Assembly: GCA_017462345.1 (NCBI GenBank)
Contig: JAFTRI010000005.1
Span: 1-58,914, forward strand
From: Muribaculaceae bacterium
GTDB lineage: Bacteria > Bacteroidota > Bacteroidia > Bacteroidales > Muribaculaceae
Length of the DNA: 58,914 bases
Direction: 5' to 3'
Position numbers and translations under genes: made by a program
In this document: positions 26,239 through 34,988 of the stretch, piece after piece
How the letters are laid out: each line of letters opens with the position of its first letter
Numbering within the stretch: the stretch's first letter is position 1
Notes under the pieces: generated by a model
What the model saw: the letters and a program-made list of their open reading frames with translations, nothing else
What the model was told of the DNA's origin: nothing
Database searches by the model: none

Positions 26239-26859
26239 TCATTTTCTATTCTGTTGTAACCGTCCATCAATATAATCAGCCAACAACCTGATAGCAACCG
26301 TATTATTCCCACCTTGCGGAATAATAATATCGGCATATTGCTTTGTAGGTTCAATATATTTAATATGCATTGGTTTAAGAACCGCCTGATAACGGTCTAT
26401 AACCATCATCGGAGTACGCCCACGTTCCACACAGTCCCGTGCGATAACCCGTATCAATCTATCATCAGGATCGGCATCAACAAACACCTTTATATCCAAC
26501 ATTTCACGCAATTCCTGATCATTAAGGACAAGTATACCCTCAACAATTATCACTTCACATGGTGTTATCGGTATCGTTGCTTGTTGTCGCGTACATGTCA
26601 GATAGGAATATGTCGGCATCTCTATCGCTTTACCGTATTTTAGTTCTTTAAGATGCTTGACAAGAAGAGACCATTCAATTGATGCCGGTTCATCAAAATT
26701 AATTTTTTGACGTTCTTCAACCGGAATATGACTGGAATCTTTATAATACGAATCCTGAGGAATAACAACGACCTCTCCGGAAGAAAAGCCGGAAACGATT
26801 TCATTGACAACAGTTGTCTTACCCGAACCGGTACCACCGGCAATCCCTATTATAAGCAT
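26239..26859 (-). CDS. udk: Uridine kinase
   Basis: A 206-residue P-loop kinase. It starts MLIIGIAGGTGSGKTTVVNEI (Walker A GGTGSGKT), has DSYYKD, NFDEPASIEWSLLVKHL and PTYSYLT, and RVIARDCVERGRTP, all typical of Udk. It phosphorylates uridine and cytidine in pyrimidine salvage. A TATCTTTG -7 element lies at 26908-26901 on the minus strand. Confidence 0.95.
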   Translation of the reverse strand: MLIIGIAGGTGSGKTTVVNEIVSGFSSGEVVVIPQDSYYKDSSHIPVEERQKINFDEPASIEWSLLVKHLKELKYGKAIEMPTYSYLTCTRQQATIPITPCEVIIVEGILVLNDQELREMLDIKVFVDADPDDRLIRVIARDCVERGRTPMMVIDRYQAVLKPMHIKYIEPTKQYADIIIPQGGNNTVAIRLLADYIDGRLQQNRK

Positions 26860-27215
26860 TTATATCGGAGTATATCTTTTTTACTTACATCAGAATGACA
26901 CAAAGATACGGCAAAATATTGGAATAAGTTTGTCATAGGGCAAATAAATCGGCAAACGAAGCCGCGATTTCTTAATAATTCATAAATTTCCAATTATATA
27001 CATACACAAAATTGCCAATTTTGAACTAACTTTGTCGAACAAAAGGAATAAATAGTTCCTCAAAAATATGGTTAACAAAATTGGCTTAATACAGATATAC
27101 GTAATTATTCATTCCAACAAAATTCATTCTTTTCACGGGTGGGGGCGATCTAATTCCAACTAAGCCATTGTTCAAGAAATAATTTTTTTTAATCACAATC
27201 CACTAATTCAATCAC
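26860..27215. promoter_or_regulatory. Divergent control region between udk and the efflux operon
   Basis: No gene in 356 bases. It carries the udk -7 element (26901-26908, minus) and TAACTTTG at 27027-27034 on the plus strand, a probable -7 element for the efflux operon without a clear -33 match. Just past the expected start point, AGGAA (27044-27048) and TTCCT (27056-27060) form an inverted repeat that could be a repressor operator or leader hairpin. The remaining ~150-base leader shows no structure I can name. Confidence 0.45.
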
Positions 27216-28532
27216 ATGAGAAAGAAATTGCTCATAGTGGCACTGATAATGCCGCTGTGTGTACCGATCAGCTTTGCGCAGTCGCGTAAAAGCCTTAGCA
27301 TGACAATCGATGAATTATTTACTCTCATCGAAAACAATAACACCGATATTGAAGTCGCACGTCGCACAATAAAAGTATCGGAACAGAACGAAGATGTAGC
27401 GAAAGCCAATCGTCTTCCAGAAGTCTCTGCCTCACTAAGCCTGAATTATCTTGGTGATGCAACGATACTGGACAGGGAATTTTCAGATGCGGCTCGAGCC
27501 GAAATGCCTCATTTCGGAAACACATTTAAAATAAGTGCCTATCAACCCATATATGCAGGAGGGGCAATAAACGGGGCTATCGACCTTGCCAAGGCACAAA
27601 CAACGATGTCAAGACTGAATTTTGAACACACGACAATTACAACAAAGTTCCGTGTAATCGAGTGTTACTTGAATCTGTTCAAATATCGCAATCTTCTCCA
27701 TGTTTACAACCAGAATATTACTTTGACCAGAAAGCTTATTGTAAATATGAAAGCAAAAAACAGTCAAGGTATTGTTTTAAAAAATGACATCACTCGATAT
27801 GAGTTGCGATTATCCACGCTCCAATATGACTCGACATCGATATCTAATAACATTCATGTGATGAACTATCATTTGACAAGCTACTTAGGTCTCGACCATG
27901 ACATAAACATAATTCCAGACAGCATATTATTGTCAGAACAGCTTCCGATAGAAAACGTCGGATTCTGGCAATCTATGGCAAATGCACGATCAATATCCAT
28001 CAGACAGGCAAATGCCGAACACAACATAGCCGTAAAAAATGACAAAATCATTAAATCCCAAATGCTTCCGCATATCGGAATAATAGCAGGAAATACCCTT
28101 GACGGCCCCATCACCGTTGAAATTCCGACAATAAACAAGAATATTAACTATTGGTGGGTCGGTCTAAACATAAGCTATAACATCTCATCTATATTCAAAA
28201 CCGATAAAAACGTCAAACGCAGCCGTCTTGAAATATATCGTCTTAACGAAAAAAGAAACGCCACCCAAGACGCCGTTGAACGGGATGTTGAACGAGCCTA
28301 TACACAATACATTCAAGCATACGAGCAACTTCATACTCAACAAAAAAACGTCGAGCTTGCCACAGAAAACTATAGAATTGTCAACCAACGATTTAATCAT
28401 CAATTAGCACTTCTCACCGACATGCTTGATGCATCTACATCCAAACTCGACGCTGAAATACGCTTGGTTAACGCTCATATAAGTACAATCTTTTTTTATT
28501 ATCAACTCAAATTTATTTCAGGAACATTATGA
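27216..28532 (+). CDS. TolC-family outer membrane efflux protein
   Basis: A 438-residue protein with a signal peptide (MRKKLLIVALIMPLCVPISFAQS). The two repeated coiled-coil halves of TolC proteins are visible: the first around TIDELFTLIENNNTDIEVAR to TMSRLNFEHTTITTKFRVIE, the second around VERDVERAYTQYIQAYEQL to FNHQLALLTDMLDASTSKLDAE (segments cited by ends). It forms the outer-membrane exit duct of a tripartite pump. It is first in the operon, and its stop overlaps the next start (ATGATG). Confidence 0.92.
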   Translation: MRKKLLIVALIMPLCVPISFAQSRKSLSMTIDELFTLIENNNTDIEVARRTIKVSEQNEDVAKANRLPEVSASLSLNYLGDATILDREFSDAARAEMPHFGNTFKISAYQPIYAGGAINGAIDLAKAQTTMSRLNFEHTTITTKFRVIECYLNLFKYRNLLHVYNQNITLTRKLIVNMKAKNSQGIVLKNDITRYELRLSTLQYDSTSISNNIHVMNYHLTSYLGLDHDINIIPDSILLSEQLPIENVGFWQSMANARSISIRQANAEHNIAVKNDKIIKSQMLPHIGIIAGNTLDGPITVEIPTINKNINYWWVGLNISYNISSIFKTDKNVKRSRLEIYRLNEKRNATQDAVERDVERAYTQYIQAYEQLHTQQKNVELATENYRIVNQRFNHQLALLTDMLDASTSKLDAEIRLVNAHISTIFFYYQLKFISGTL

Positions 28533-29566
28533 TGAATCACAAGAATCGCCGATTACTACAGAACGCAGGTGTTACAATATTAATTATTTCCGGAGTATGG
28601 TGGGTCATACTCCAATTCTCCAGTTTCAGTCATTCTTCATTTACCGACAACGCCCAAGTGCGCCAACAGATTGTACCAGTAAACAGCCGCATTACAGGAT
28701 TCATAAAGCATATATGCTTTGACGAGTATTCTCAAGTAAAAAAAGGTGATACACTTGTTATTATAGAGGATACGGAGTTTCGTCTTAGGCTGGCACAGGC
28801 AAATGCCGATCTTCAGAATGCAGCGTCCGGAAAAGATGCAATGAATACAGCAATTTCCACGACACGAAATAACTTATCCGTATCCGATGCAGCATTGGCC
28901 GAAGTAAAAGCATTACTGGATAATGCCGAAAAAGAATATATCCGTTATCGGCAATTACTACATGAGGAAGCAGTAACACAACAGCAATTCGAAAACATAG
29001 AGACTAATTATTCCGCATTGAAAGCCAAATACGATATGTTATCCCGACAAAAACAGTCAACTGCACTCATCAGTCAGGAACAGGCACACCGTTTAGATCA
29101 AAGTAATGCCGGTGTCGAAGTAGCCAAAACCGCAATAGAACTTGCGGAACTGAATCTTTCATACACAATCATAACTGCACCTTGTGACGGCTATACATCC
29201 CGTAAGAACATTCAGGAAGGCCAACTTGTTCAGCCAGGACAAAAGCTACTTAATATTGTTGACACCAACGATGTATGGGTAATTGCCAATTACAAAGAAA
29301 CACAGACTGCATACATGAACATCGGAGATAAAGTTGAAATAATCGTAGATGCAATTCCTGACGTAACATTCATTGGAAACATCGTTTCTATCTCACAGGC
29401 AACAGGTGCACAATATTCGGTGATACCACAAGACAACGCTTCTGGAAATTTTGTAAAAGTTGAACAGCGTATTCCTGTAAAGATACGATTCTCCTCGGAT
29501 AACAAGATTGAAGATATGGCAAGACTTCGAGCCGGATTAAATGTAGAATGTAAAGTTACTGATTAA
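28529..29566 (+). CDS. HlyD/EmrA-type membrane fusion protein
   Basis: A 345-residue periplasmic adaptor anchored by one N-terminal helix (AGVTILIISGVWWVILQF). Biotinyl-lipoyl halves are seen at FDEYSQVKKGDTLVIIEDTE and APCDGYTSRKNIQEGQLVQPG (both partial here), with a coiled-coil hairpin between and a beta-barrel after. It links the MFS pump to TolC. Four bases overlap the upstream gene and one base the downstream gene. Confidence 0.93.
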   Translation: MMNHKNRRLLQNAGVTILIISGVWWVILQFSSFSHSSFTDNAQVRQQIVPVNSRITGFIKHICFDEYSQVKKGDTLVIIEDTEFRLRLAQANADLQNAASGKDAMNTAISTTRNNLSVSDAALAEVKALLDNAEKEYIRYRQLLHEEAVTQQQFENIETNYSALKAKYDMLSRQKQSTALISQEQAHRLDQSNAGVEVAKTAIELAELNLSYTIITAPCDGYTSRKNIQEGQLVQPGQKLLNIVDTNDVWVIANYKETQTAYMNIGDKVEIIVDAIPDVTFIGNIVSISQATGAQYSVIPQDNASGNFVKVEQRIPVKIRFSSDNKIEDMARLRAGLNVECKVTD

Positions 29567-31173
29567 TGGCGCACCCAAAAATGCCACCGGTAAATCTCAT
29601 ACGTCAGTTACTGATGTATCGAGATGAAGTGCCTCGACGCATACGATTCTGGCTGTTTATATTATTTGCCATAATATACCAGTTCGCAGGAGGTATATAC
29701 ACTGCATCATTGAATCAAATGGTTGGTGAACTCGCATTTCTTAGCGAAGATGTTACCATGGGAGGATATTGCACCCTAATAGGTCTTACTATTGTATTCC
29801 CAATGCTATTTCGTCTGAAATTCAGGTTCTATACCCGACAATTGTTTTTCATCTCCGGTATTGGATTGATTATTTGTAATATATTGACAATGTATATATC
29901 AATACCATGGGTAATATGGTTAATATGTTTTATTGTTGGCATATTGAAAATGATGGGTATGTTTGGCTGCATGAGTTCTATTCAGTTATGTATTACTCCG
30001 ACACGCAATTTCGGCGTTTTCTTTCCCGTTGTCTATATTCTTGTGTGCGGAGCTATTCAACTATCTGGAATGTGCACAGCCTACATAACCTATTTCTCTA
30101 ACTGGAGAATGATGAACGTTTTCATGATTTTGTTTCTTATTATCCATTGTGGATTAGTATTCTTTCTTATGCGTAAAGACCATCGTTCCGGTCCTTATTT
30201 ACCTTTAAAAGGTATTGATTTTATAGGATTCGGATTATGGTCGGCCTTACTATTCACAGGGACTTGGATATGCACTTTCGGTGAACATTATGACTGGTGG
30301 TCCAGTTTTGAAATAAATTTGGCATCCGGTATTTTTATTATTGTTTTAGGATTGTGTATATTCCGTTCTACCATTTGTGAAGAACCATATATTGATTTAA
30401 AAGCATTTGCCTACTCACGTGTTGTAAATCTTATGTTTCTTCTTCTTGGACTCGGAATAATGCAATCTGCAGTACATCTACTGCAACCTGTATTCATAAA
30501 TACAATATTGCAATTCGATTCCCTTAACGCCATATCCCTTAATTTTCCGGAATTTGTCGGAATTGTATTCGGTGCATTGTTATCATATTATACAATTGTA
30601 CGTTGGAAATGGAACACAAAGCAATATTTGTTCCTTGTATTTACTCTTGTTACATACTATGAAGTTTCCATGTATTTTCTAATCGATACCGACACCTCTA
30701 AAGAAATGATGTATATACCGCTTATTGCATTTGGCATTGCAGAAGTTATGATGGAAGCCATAGCAACCTATTACTTGTCTCAAGCAATTCCTTTTATTCA
30801 TTTCTTCCAGACCATCGCAATAATCGGGTTCATTAGGGCTGGATTAGGGACAGCCTTATCCGGGGCAATTTTGCATCATCTGTTTAATTGGTCAATTCTT
30901 AAGAATCTTATGCTTTCATCAAGTAATATAGATGGGATATATAATGGAATTACTCCTCCCGAAATTATTGATACCGGCACAATTGTCACAGTACAAAGCC
31001 TAATGATTTCCTTGAAAGAATGTTATGGATATCTTATTATGACTGGCATCATAATGCTTATTATTGTGTTGACATCCAATTACAAGACTACAATAAGGCG
31101 TTTTGTGCCACGAGTCATGTCTGTACGGATATGGCTTTCGAACAGACGCAGTCAAGATCCGACAACATCATAA
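29566..31173 (+). CDS. MFS transporter, EmrB/DHA2-like
   Basis: A 535-residue protein with about 14 hydrophobic segments, the DHA2 size class. It is preceded by TolC and HlyD partners, so it should be the inner-membrane proton-driven pump of an EmrAB-TolC-type system for drugs, bile compounds or fatty acids; the substrate is not readable. Classical MFS motif A is weak. The start codon shares its A with the stop of the adaptor gene (TAATG). No regulator gene is adjacent; a bidirectional terminator follows. Confidence 0.88.
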   Translation: MAHPKMPPVNLIRQLLMYRDEVPRRIRFWLFILFAIIYQFAGGIYTASLNQMVGELAFLSEDVTMGGYCTLIGLTIVFPMLFRLKFRFYTRQLFFISGIGLIICNILTMYISIPWVIWLICFIVGILKMMGMFGCMSSIQLCITPTRNFGVFFPVVYILVCGAIQLSGMCTAYITYFSNWRMMNVFMILFLIIHCGLVFFLMRKDHRSGPYLPLKGIDFIGFGLWSALLFTGTWICTFGEHYDWWSSFEINLASGIFIIVLGLCIFRSTICEEPYIDLKAFAYSRVVNLMFLLLGLGIMQSAVHLLQPVFINTILQFDSLNAISLNFPEFVGIVFGALLSYYTIVRWKWNTKQYLFLVFTLVTYYEVSMYFLIDTDTSKEMMYIPLIAFGIAEVMMEAIATYYLSQAIPFIHFFQTIAIIGFIRAGLGTALSGAILHHLFNWSILKNLMLSSSNIDGIYNGITPPEIIDTGTIVTVQSLMISLKECYGYLIMTGIIMLIIVLTSNYKTTIRRFVPRVMSVRIWLSNRRSQDPTTS

Positions 31174-31204
31174 CCTGAAAAATACCAATAATATTCCCTA
31201 AAAT

Positions 31205-31243
31205 AACAGTGCACGGTTAGCAATTTGCAAACCGCGCACTGTT
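31205..31243. terminator. Bidirectional terminator between MFS gene and acyl-CoA dehydrogenase
   Basis: Arms of 14 bases at 31205-31218 and 31230-31243 pair with one mismatch (AACAGTGC start, GCACTGTT end) around an 11-base loop. It lies between convergent genes. Confidence 0.85.
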
Positions 31244-31261
31244 CTGATACTGATTATAAAT

Positions 31262-32962
31262 TTACGCTTTGTACAACACAACTTGCTCGGGATTGAAATT
31301 GCGTATAAAATCTGCGTGTTTTGCAACTTCAGCCTGAGCAATCTTATTATATATTTCAGCAGTGCGGACAAACGATTCATTTCGAGACGCATCAAGCACC
31401 AACAAATAGCTCATGATGATATTTCCAGCCATTTCTACAAGACGACGGGCGACAAAGTCAACATAATCACTATCTTTTACTGATGTAACATGATTAACTG
31501 CATCTTCATATACGGTTACCATTGCCAAAAGATTGTCTTTCAATGATTGCAATGCCGGAGCAATGGTTTCCGCTTCGTATGCTTTCATCAAACTGAGATA
31601 AGTTCCAGTAGTCACATGGCGTATTGCTGCAACAACCTGTAACTGAGTAGTTCCCTCATATATTGACGTAATTCGGGCATCACGGTATATACGTTCACAA
31701 GCATAGTCTTTCATGAATCCTGAACCACCATGAATCTGAATACAGTCATAAGCATTCTGGTTGCAATATTCACTCGCCATGCCTTTTACAAGAGGAGTAC
31801 AAGCATCAGCCAATTTACTATATTTCTTCATTTCGGCTCGCTCCTCAGAAGTCAGACTGCGTTCCTTGGCAATGTCCTCATATATTTTATACATATCGAC
31901 ATATCTTGATGTTTCATATAACAATGAACGCGATGCATCAAGTTTAGCTTTCATTACTGAAAGCATTTCATATACCGCAGGGAACTCAACAATTGCTTTT
32001 CCGAACTGCTTACGATCCTTAGCGTATGCAAGAGCCTCACGATACGTTGCCTCACTGATTCCTACCGACTGCGCAGCAATACCAAGACGGGCACCATTCA
32101 TCAATGCCATAACATACTTTATTAGCCCAAGACGACGTGAGCCACACAATTCAGCCTTTGCATTTTTGTACACAAGCTCACAAGTAGGAGACCCCTTGAT
32201 TCCCATTTTATTCTCAATACGGCGTACAGTAACTCCTCCGTCACGTTTGTCGTAGATGAACATAGACAAACCACGACCATCCTTTGTTCCATCTTCTGAA
32301 CGGGCAAGGACAAGATGAATATCACTGTCACCATTTGTAATGAATCGTTTAACTCCATTAAGCAGCCATGTGCCGTCTTCTTGTGGTGTAGCCTTAAGCA
32401 TTACAGACTGAAGATCCGATCCGGCATCAGGTTCTGTCAAGTCCATTGACATGGTTTCGCCCTGACACACACGGGTGATGTAACGCTGTTTTTGATCTTC
32501 ATCAGCAAATTCATATATTGTCTCGGCACAATCCTGAAGTCCCCACAAATTTTCAAATCCGGCATCTGCTCTACTGACAATATCGGCAGCCATAATATAT
32601 GGCGTAATCGGGAAATTCAACCCACCAAAACGACGTGGCATAGACATGCCCATCAGACCGGCTTTACGGCATGCATCAAGGTTTCTCTGAGTCCCGTCGG
32701 CATATACAACCCTACCATTATCAACATGAGGGCCTTGATGGTCAACATCTTCAGCATTTTCTGCAATAATCCCTCCACATAATTCCCCGACAATCTCGAG
32801 AACCTTGTCATAGGAGTCAATTGCATCTTCAAAATTCAGCGGAGCATAATCATATTTCTCTGCATCAGTGTAGTTGCGCTCCTTCAACTCAACAATCTTA
32901 CGCATCAACGGGTGATTAAGATGATGCTTAAGATCTATATTGTCACTATAAAAATTAGCCAT
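31262..32962 (-). CDS. Acyl-CoA dehydrogenase, three-domain Bacteroidetes type
   Basis: A 566-residue flavoprotein, longer than the ~380-residue core because of a C-terminal extension. Core motifs are MSMDLTEPDAGSDLQ, WLLNGVKRFITNGD, GIKGSPTCELVYKNA, the RKQFGKAI region, and the QIHGGSGFMKDYACERIYRDARI block with the catalytic-region YEGTTQLQ (cited in parts). It oxidises acyl-CoA to enoyl-CoA and passes electrons to ETF. The EtfA and EtfB genes lie directly upstream, so dehydrogenase and acceptor are co-expressed. Chain length specificity is unknown. Confidence 0.93.
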   Translation of the reverse strand: MANFYSDNIDLKHHLNHPLMRKIVELKERNYTDAEKYDYAPLNFEDAIDSYDKVLEIVGELCGGIIAENAEDVDHQGPHVDNGRVVYADGTQRNLDACRKAGLMGMSMPRRFGGLNFPITPYIMAADIVSRADAGFENLWGLQDCAETIYEFADEDQKQRYITRVCQGETMSMDLTEPDAGSDLQSVMLKATPQEDGTWLLNGVKRFITNGDSDIHLVLARSEDGTKDGRGLSMFIYDKRDGGVTVRRIENKMGIKGSPTCELVYKNAKAELCGSRRLGLIKYVMALMNGARLGIAAQSVGISEATYREALAYAKDRKQFGKAIVEFPAVYEMLSVMKAKLDASRSLLYETSRYVDMYKIYEDIAKERSLTSEERAEMKKYSKLADACTPLVKGMASEYCNQNAYDCIQIHGGSGFMKDYACERIYRDARITSIYEGTTQLQVVAAIRHVTTGTYLSLMKAYEAETIAPALQSLKDNLLAMVTVYEDAVNHVTSVKDSDYVDFVARRLVEMAGNIIMSYLLVLDASRNESFVRTAEIYNKIAQAEVAKHADFIRNFNPEQVVLYKA

Positions 32963-32967
32963 AACGT

Positions 32968-33996
32968 TTACTTGGAATTTTTCTTGTAATATTTAATTAA
33001 TTTGGGCACAACATCTTCGACATTGCCGGTAATAACATAATCTGCGATAGTATTAATAGGGGCATTCGGGTCATTATTAATCGAAATGACAATGGAACTT
33101 TCCTGCATGCCTGCTATATGCTGAATCTGACCGGAAATACCGCAAGCAATATACAATTTTGGACGCACGGTTACACCTGTCTGCCCAATCTGGCGTTCAT
33201 GTTCCGTAAATCCGGCATCAACAGCTGCACGGGAAGCACCAACCTCTCCGCCAAGAGTATTTGCCAGATCATACAAGAGATTAAAATTCTCACGGCTTCC
33301 AACTCCATAACCTCCAGCGACGATTATAGGAGAGTTTTTAATGTTAACTTTTGATTTTTCAATATGCCGATCTATGATTTCCACTACAAAATCTTCATCA
33401 GACACATATTTTGAAGCGTCAAGATTTATAACTTCACCATGGTAATCAGCATCGAATACTTCTTTTTTCATTACCCCTTCACGCACTGTCGCCATTTGTG
33501 GACGACACTCGGGATTCACAATAGTTGCAACAATATTACCACCAAATGCCGGACGAATCTGATACAGAAGGTTCTGATATTCCTTTCCTGTTTTGGGGTC
33601 TTTGTGATCTCCTATTTCAAGAGAAGTACAATCGGCAGTAAGACCACTATGAAGACAAGATGATACTCGTGGGCCTAAATCACGACCGATACAAGTTGCC
33701 CCCATAAGACAAATCTGAGGTTTTATTTCCTTGAACAAATTAATAAGGACAGCCGCATGAGGATTGGAAGTGTACGGATATAATCGTTTATCCGCAACTT
33801 TATATACAACATCAACACCATAAGGGAACAATTGGCATTCAATTCCATCAAGACAATCACCGATGACCAAAGCCTCAAGTTTCACCCCAAGTTCTGTTGC
33901 CAACACGCGACCTTTCGTTAAGAGTTCAAGACTCACATCGGCGACTTTGCCATCCTCAAACTCACAATATACTATTAAATTGTTAATATCTGACAT
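32968..33996 (-). CDS. etfA: Electron transfer flavoprotein subunit alpha
   Basis: A 342-residue protein. The C-terminal FAD domain has GGYGVGSRENFNLLYDLA, GASRAAVDAGFTEHERQIGQTG and LYIACGISGQIQHIAGMQ, with INNDPNAPINTIADYVI at the end (each cited in short segments). The N-terminal half pairs with EtfB. It lies 5 bases upstream of the acyl-CoA dehydrogenase and 20 bases after etfB. Confidence 0.94.
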   Translation of the reverse strand: MSDINNLIVYCEFEDGKVADVSLELLTKGRVLATELGVKLEALVIGDCLDGIECQLFPYGVDVVYKVADKRLYPYTSNPHAAVLINLFKEIKPQICLMGATCIGRDLGPRVSSCLHSGLTADCTSLEIGDHKDPKTGKEYQNLLYQIRPAFGGNIVATIVNPECRPQMATVREGVMKKEVFDADYHGEVINLDASKYVSDEDFVVEIIDRHIEKSKVNIKNSPIIVAGGYGVGSRENFNLLYDLANTLGGEVGASRAAVDAGFTEHERQIGQTGVTVRPKLYIACGISGQIQHIAGMQESSIVISINNDPNAPINTIADYVITGNVEDVVPKLIKYYKKNSK

Positions 33997-34016
33997 AAGA
34001 TTTTTAGACTTAAAGG

Positions 34017-34889
34017 TTAACCGATAGTGTGATTTGCAATCAATTCTTTGATAAGTTCTTCTATCTGCTCATCATTATTGTCAAGGCGACGGCTTTCTTT
34101 AGCTGTAAAGACAACATTTTCAATAGCTTTTACCTTGGTAGGGGAACCGGGCAAACCTATCTGTTCCGGATCAGCGTCTACATACGCGGCACTCCACTCC
34201 TGAAGATTAAGATATGGACGGGACTCAACCAAAGTCTTTATATCATCGCTCAATTTCTCCTTTTCACTTGGTGAAACAACATGTTTATATTTCATTATGC
34301 GATGAGCATTACGAGGACGGCATTCTGCAGCTGAACCATTGACTGTAACAACACAGGGTAGGGGAGCTTTTACTGTCTCAACCCCTGACTCAAGACGACG
34401 CTTAACCGTTACATAACCATTTTCAAGTCCGATGATTTCTTCGGCATAAGTAACCTGAGGTATTCCAAGTTTTTCAGCGATCTGAGGGCCAACCTGTGCA
34501 GTATCTCCGTCAATCGCCTGACGACCACCAAGAATAATATCATAATTACCAAACTTACGCACCGCCTGAGACAACGAATAAGATGTCGCAAGGGTATCCG
34601 CTCCACCAAGAGCCCGATCGGTTAAAACGATACCGGTATCAGCACCACGATAGATTGCTTCACGTATAATCTCTGATGCTCTGGGAAGCCCCATTGTCAG
34701 AATTGTAACTGTTGACCCGGAATTCGCATCTTTAATACGCAATGCCTGTTCAAGAGCATTAAGATCCTCCGGGTTAAAGATCGCCGGCAAGGCGGCACGA
34801 TTTATCGTACCATCCTCTTTCATTGCATCTTTGCCTACATTACGAGTGTCTGGCACTTGTTTTGCGAGCACGATGATGTTTAAACTCAT
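34017..34889 (-). CDS. etfB: Electron transfer flavoprotein subunit beta
   Basis: A 290-residue protein with the EtfB start IVLAKQVPDTRNVG, then NPEDLNALEQALRIKD, ADTLATSYSLSQAVR and GGRQAIDGDTAQVGPQIAE. It binds AMP or a second FAD and interacts with dehydrogenases. It is the first gene of etfB-etfA-acyl-CoA dehydrogenase and has a near-perfect promoter 55 bases upstream. Confidence 0.94.
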   Translation of the reverse strand: MSLNIIVLAKQVPDTRNVGKDAMKEDGTINRAALPAIFNPEDLNALEQALRIKDANSGSTVTILTMGLPRASEIIREAIYRGADTGIVLTDRALGGADTLATSYSLSQAVRKFGNYDIILGGRQAIDGDTAQVGPQIAEKLGIPQVTYAEEIIGLENGYVTVKRRLESGVETVKAPLPCVVTVNGSAAECRPRNAHRIMKYKHVVSPSEKEKLSDDIKTLVESRPYLNLQEWSAAYVDADPEQIGLPGSPTKVKAIENVVFTAKESRRLDNNDEQIEELIKELIANHTIG

Positions 34890-34943
34890 ATTTTAAGATA
34901 TTAGATAATAATTGATTTTTACTTAACGACTTAATTAAAAATA

Positions 34944-34974
34944 CAAAGATAGTGACTTGGCGTTTTTTTTCAAA
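34944..34974 (-). promoter_or_regulatory. Promoter of the etfB-etfA-dehydrogenase operon
   Basis: Minus strand TTTG (34974-34971), 19 bases, TATCTTTG (34951-34944): a full match to the Bacteroidetes consensus. Transcription should start near 34940. Confidence 0.8.
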
Positions 34975-34988
34975 AGAAACCGCGTTAT

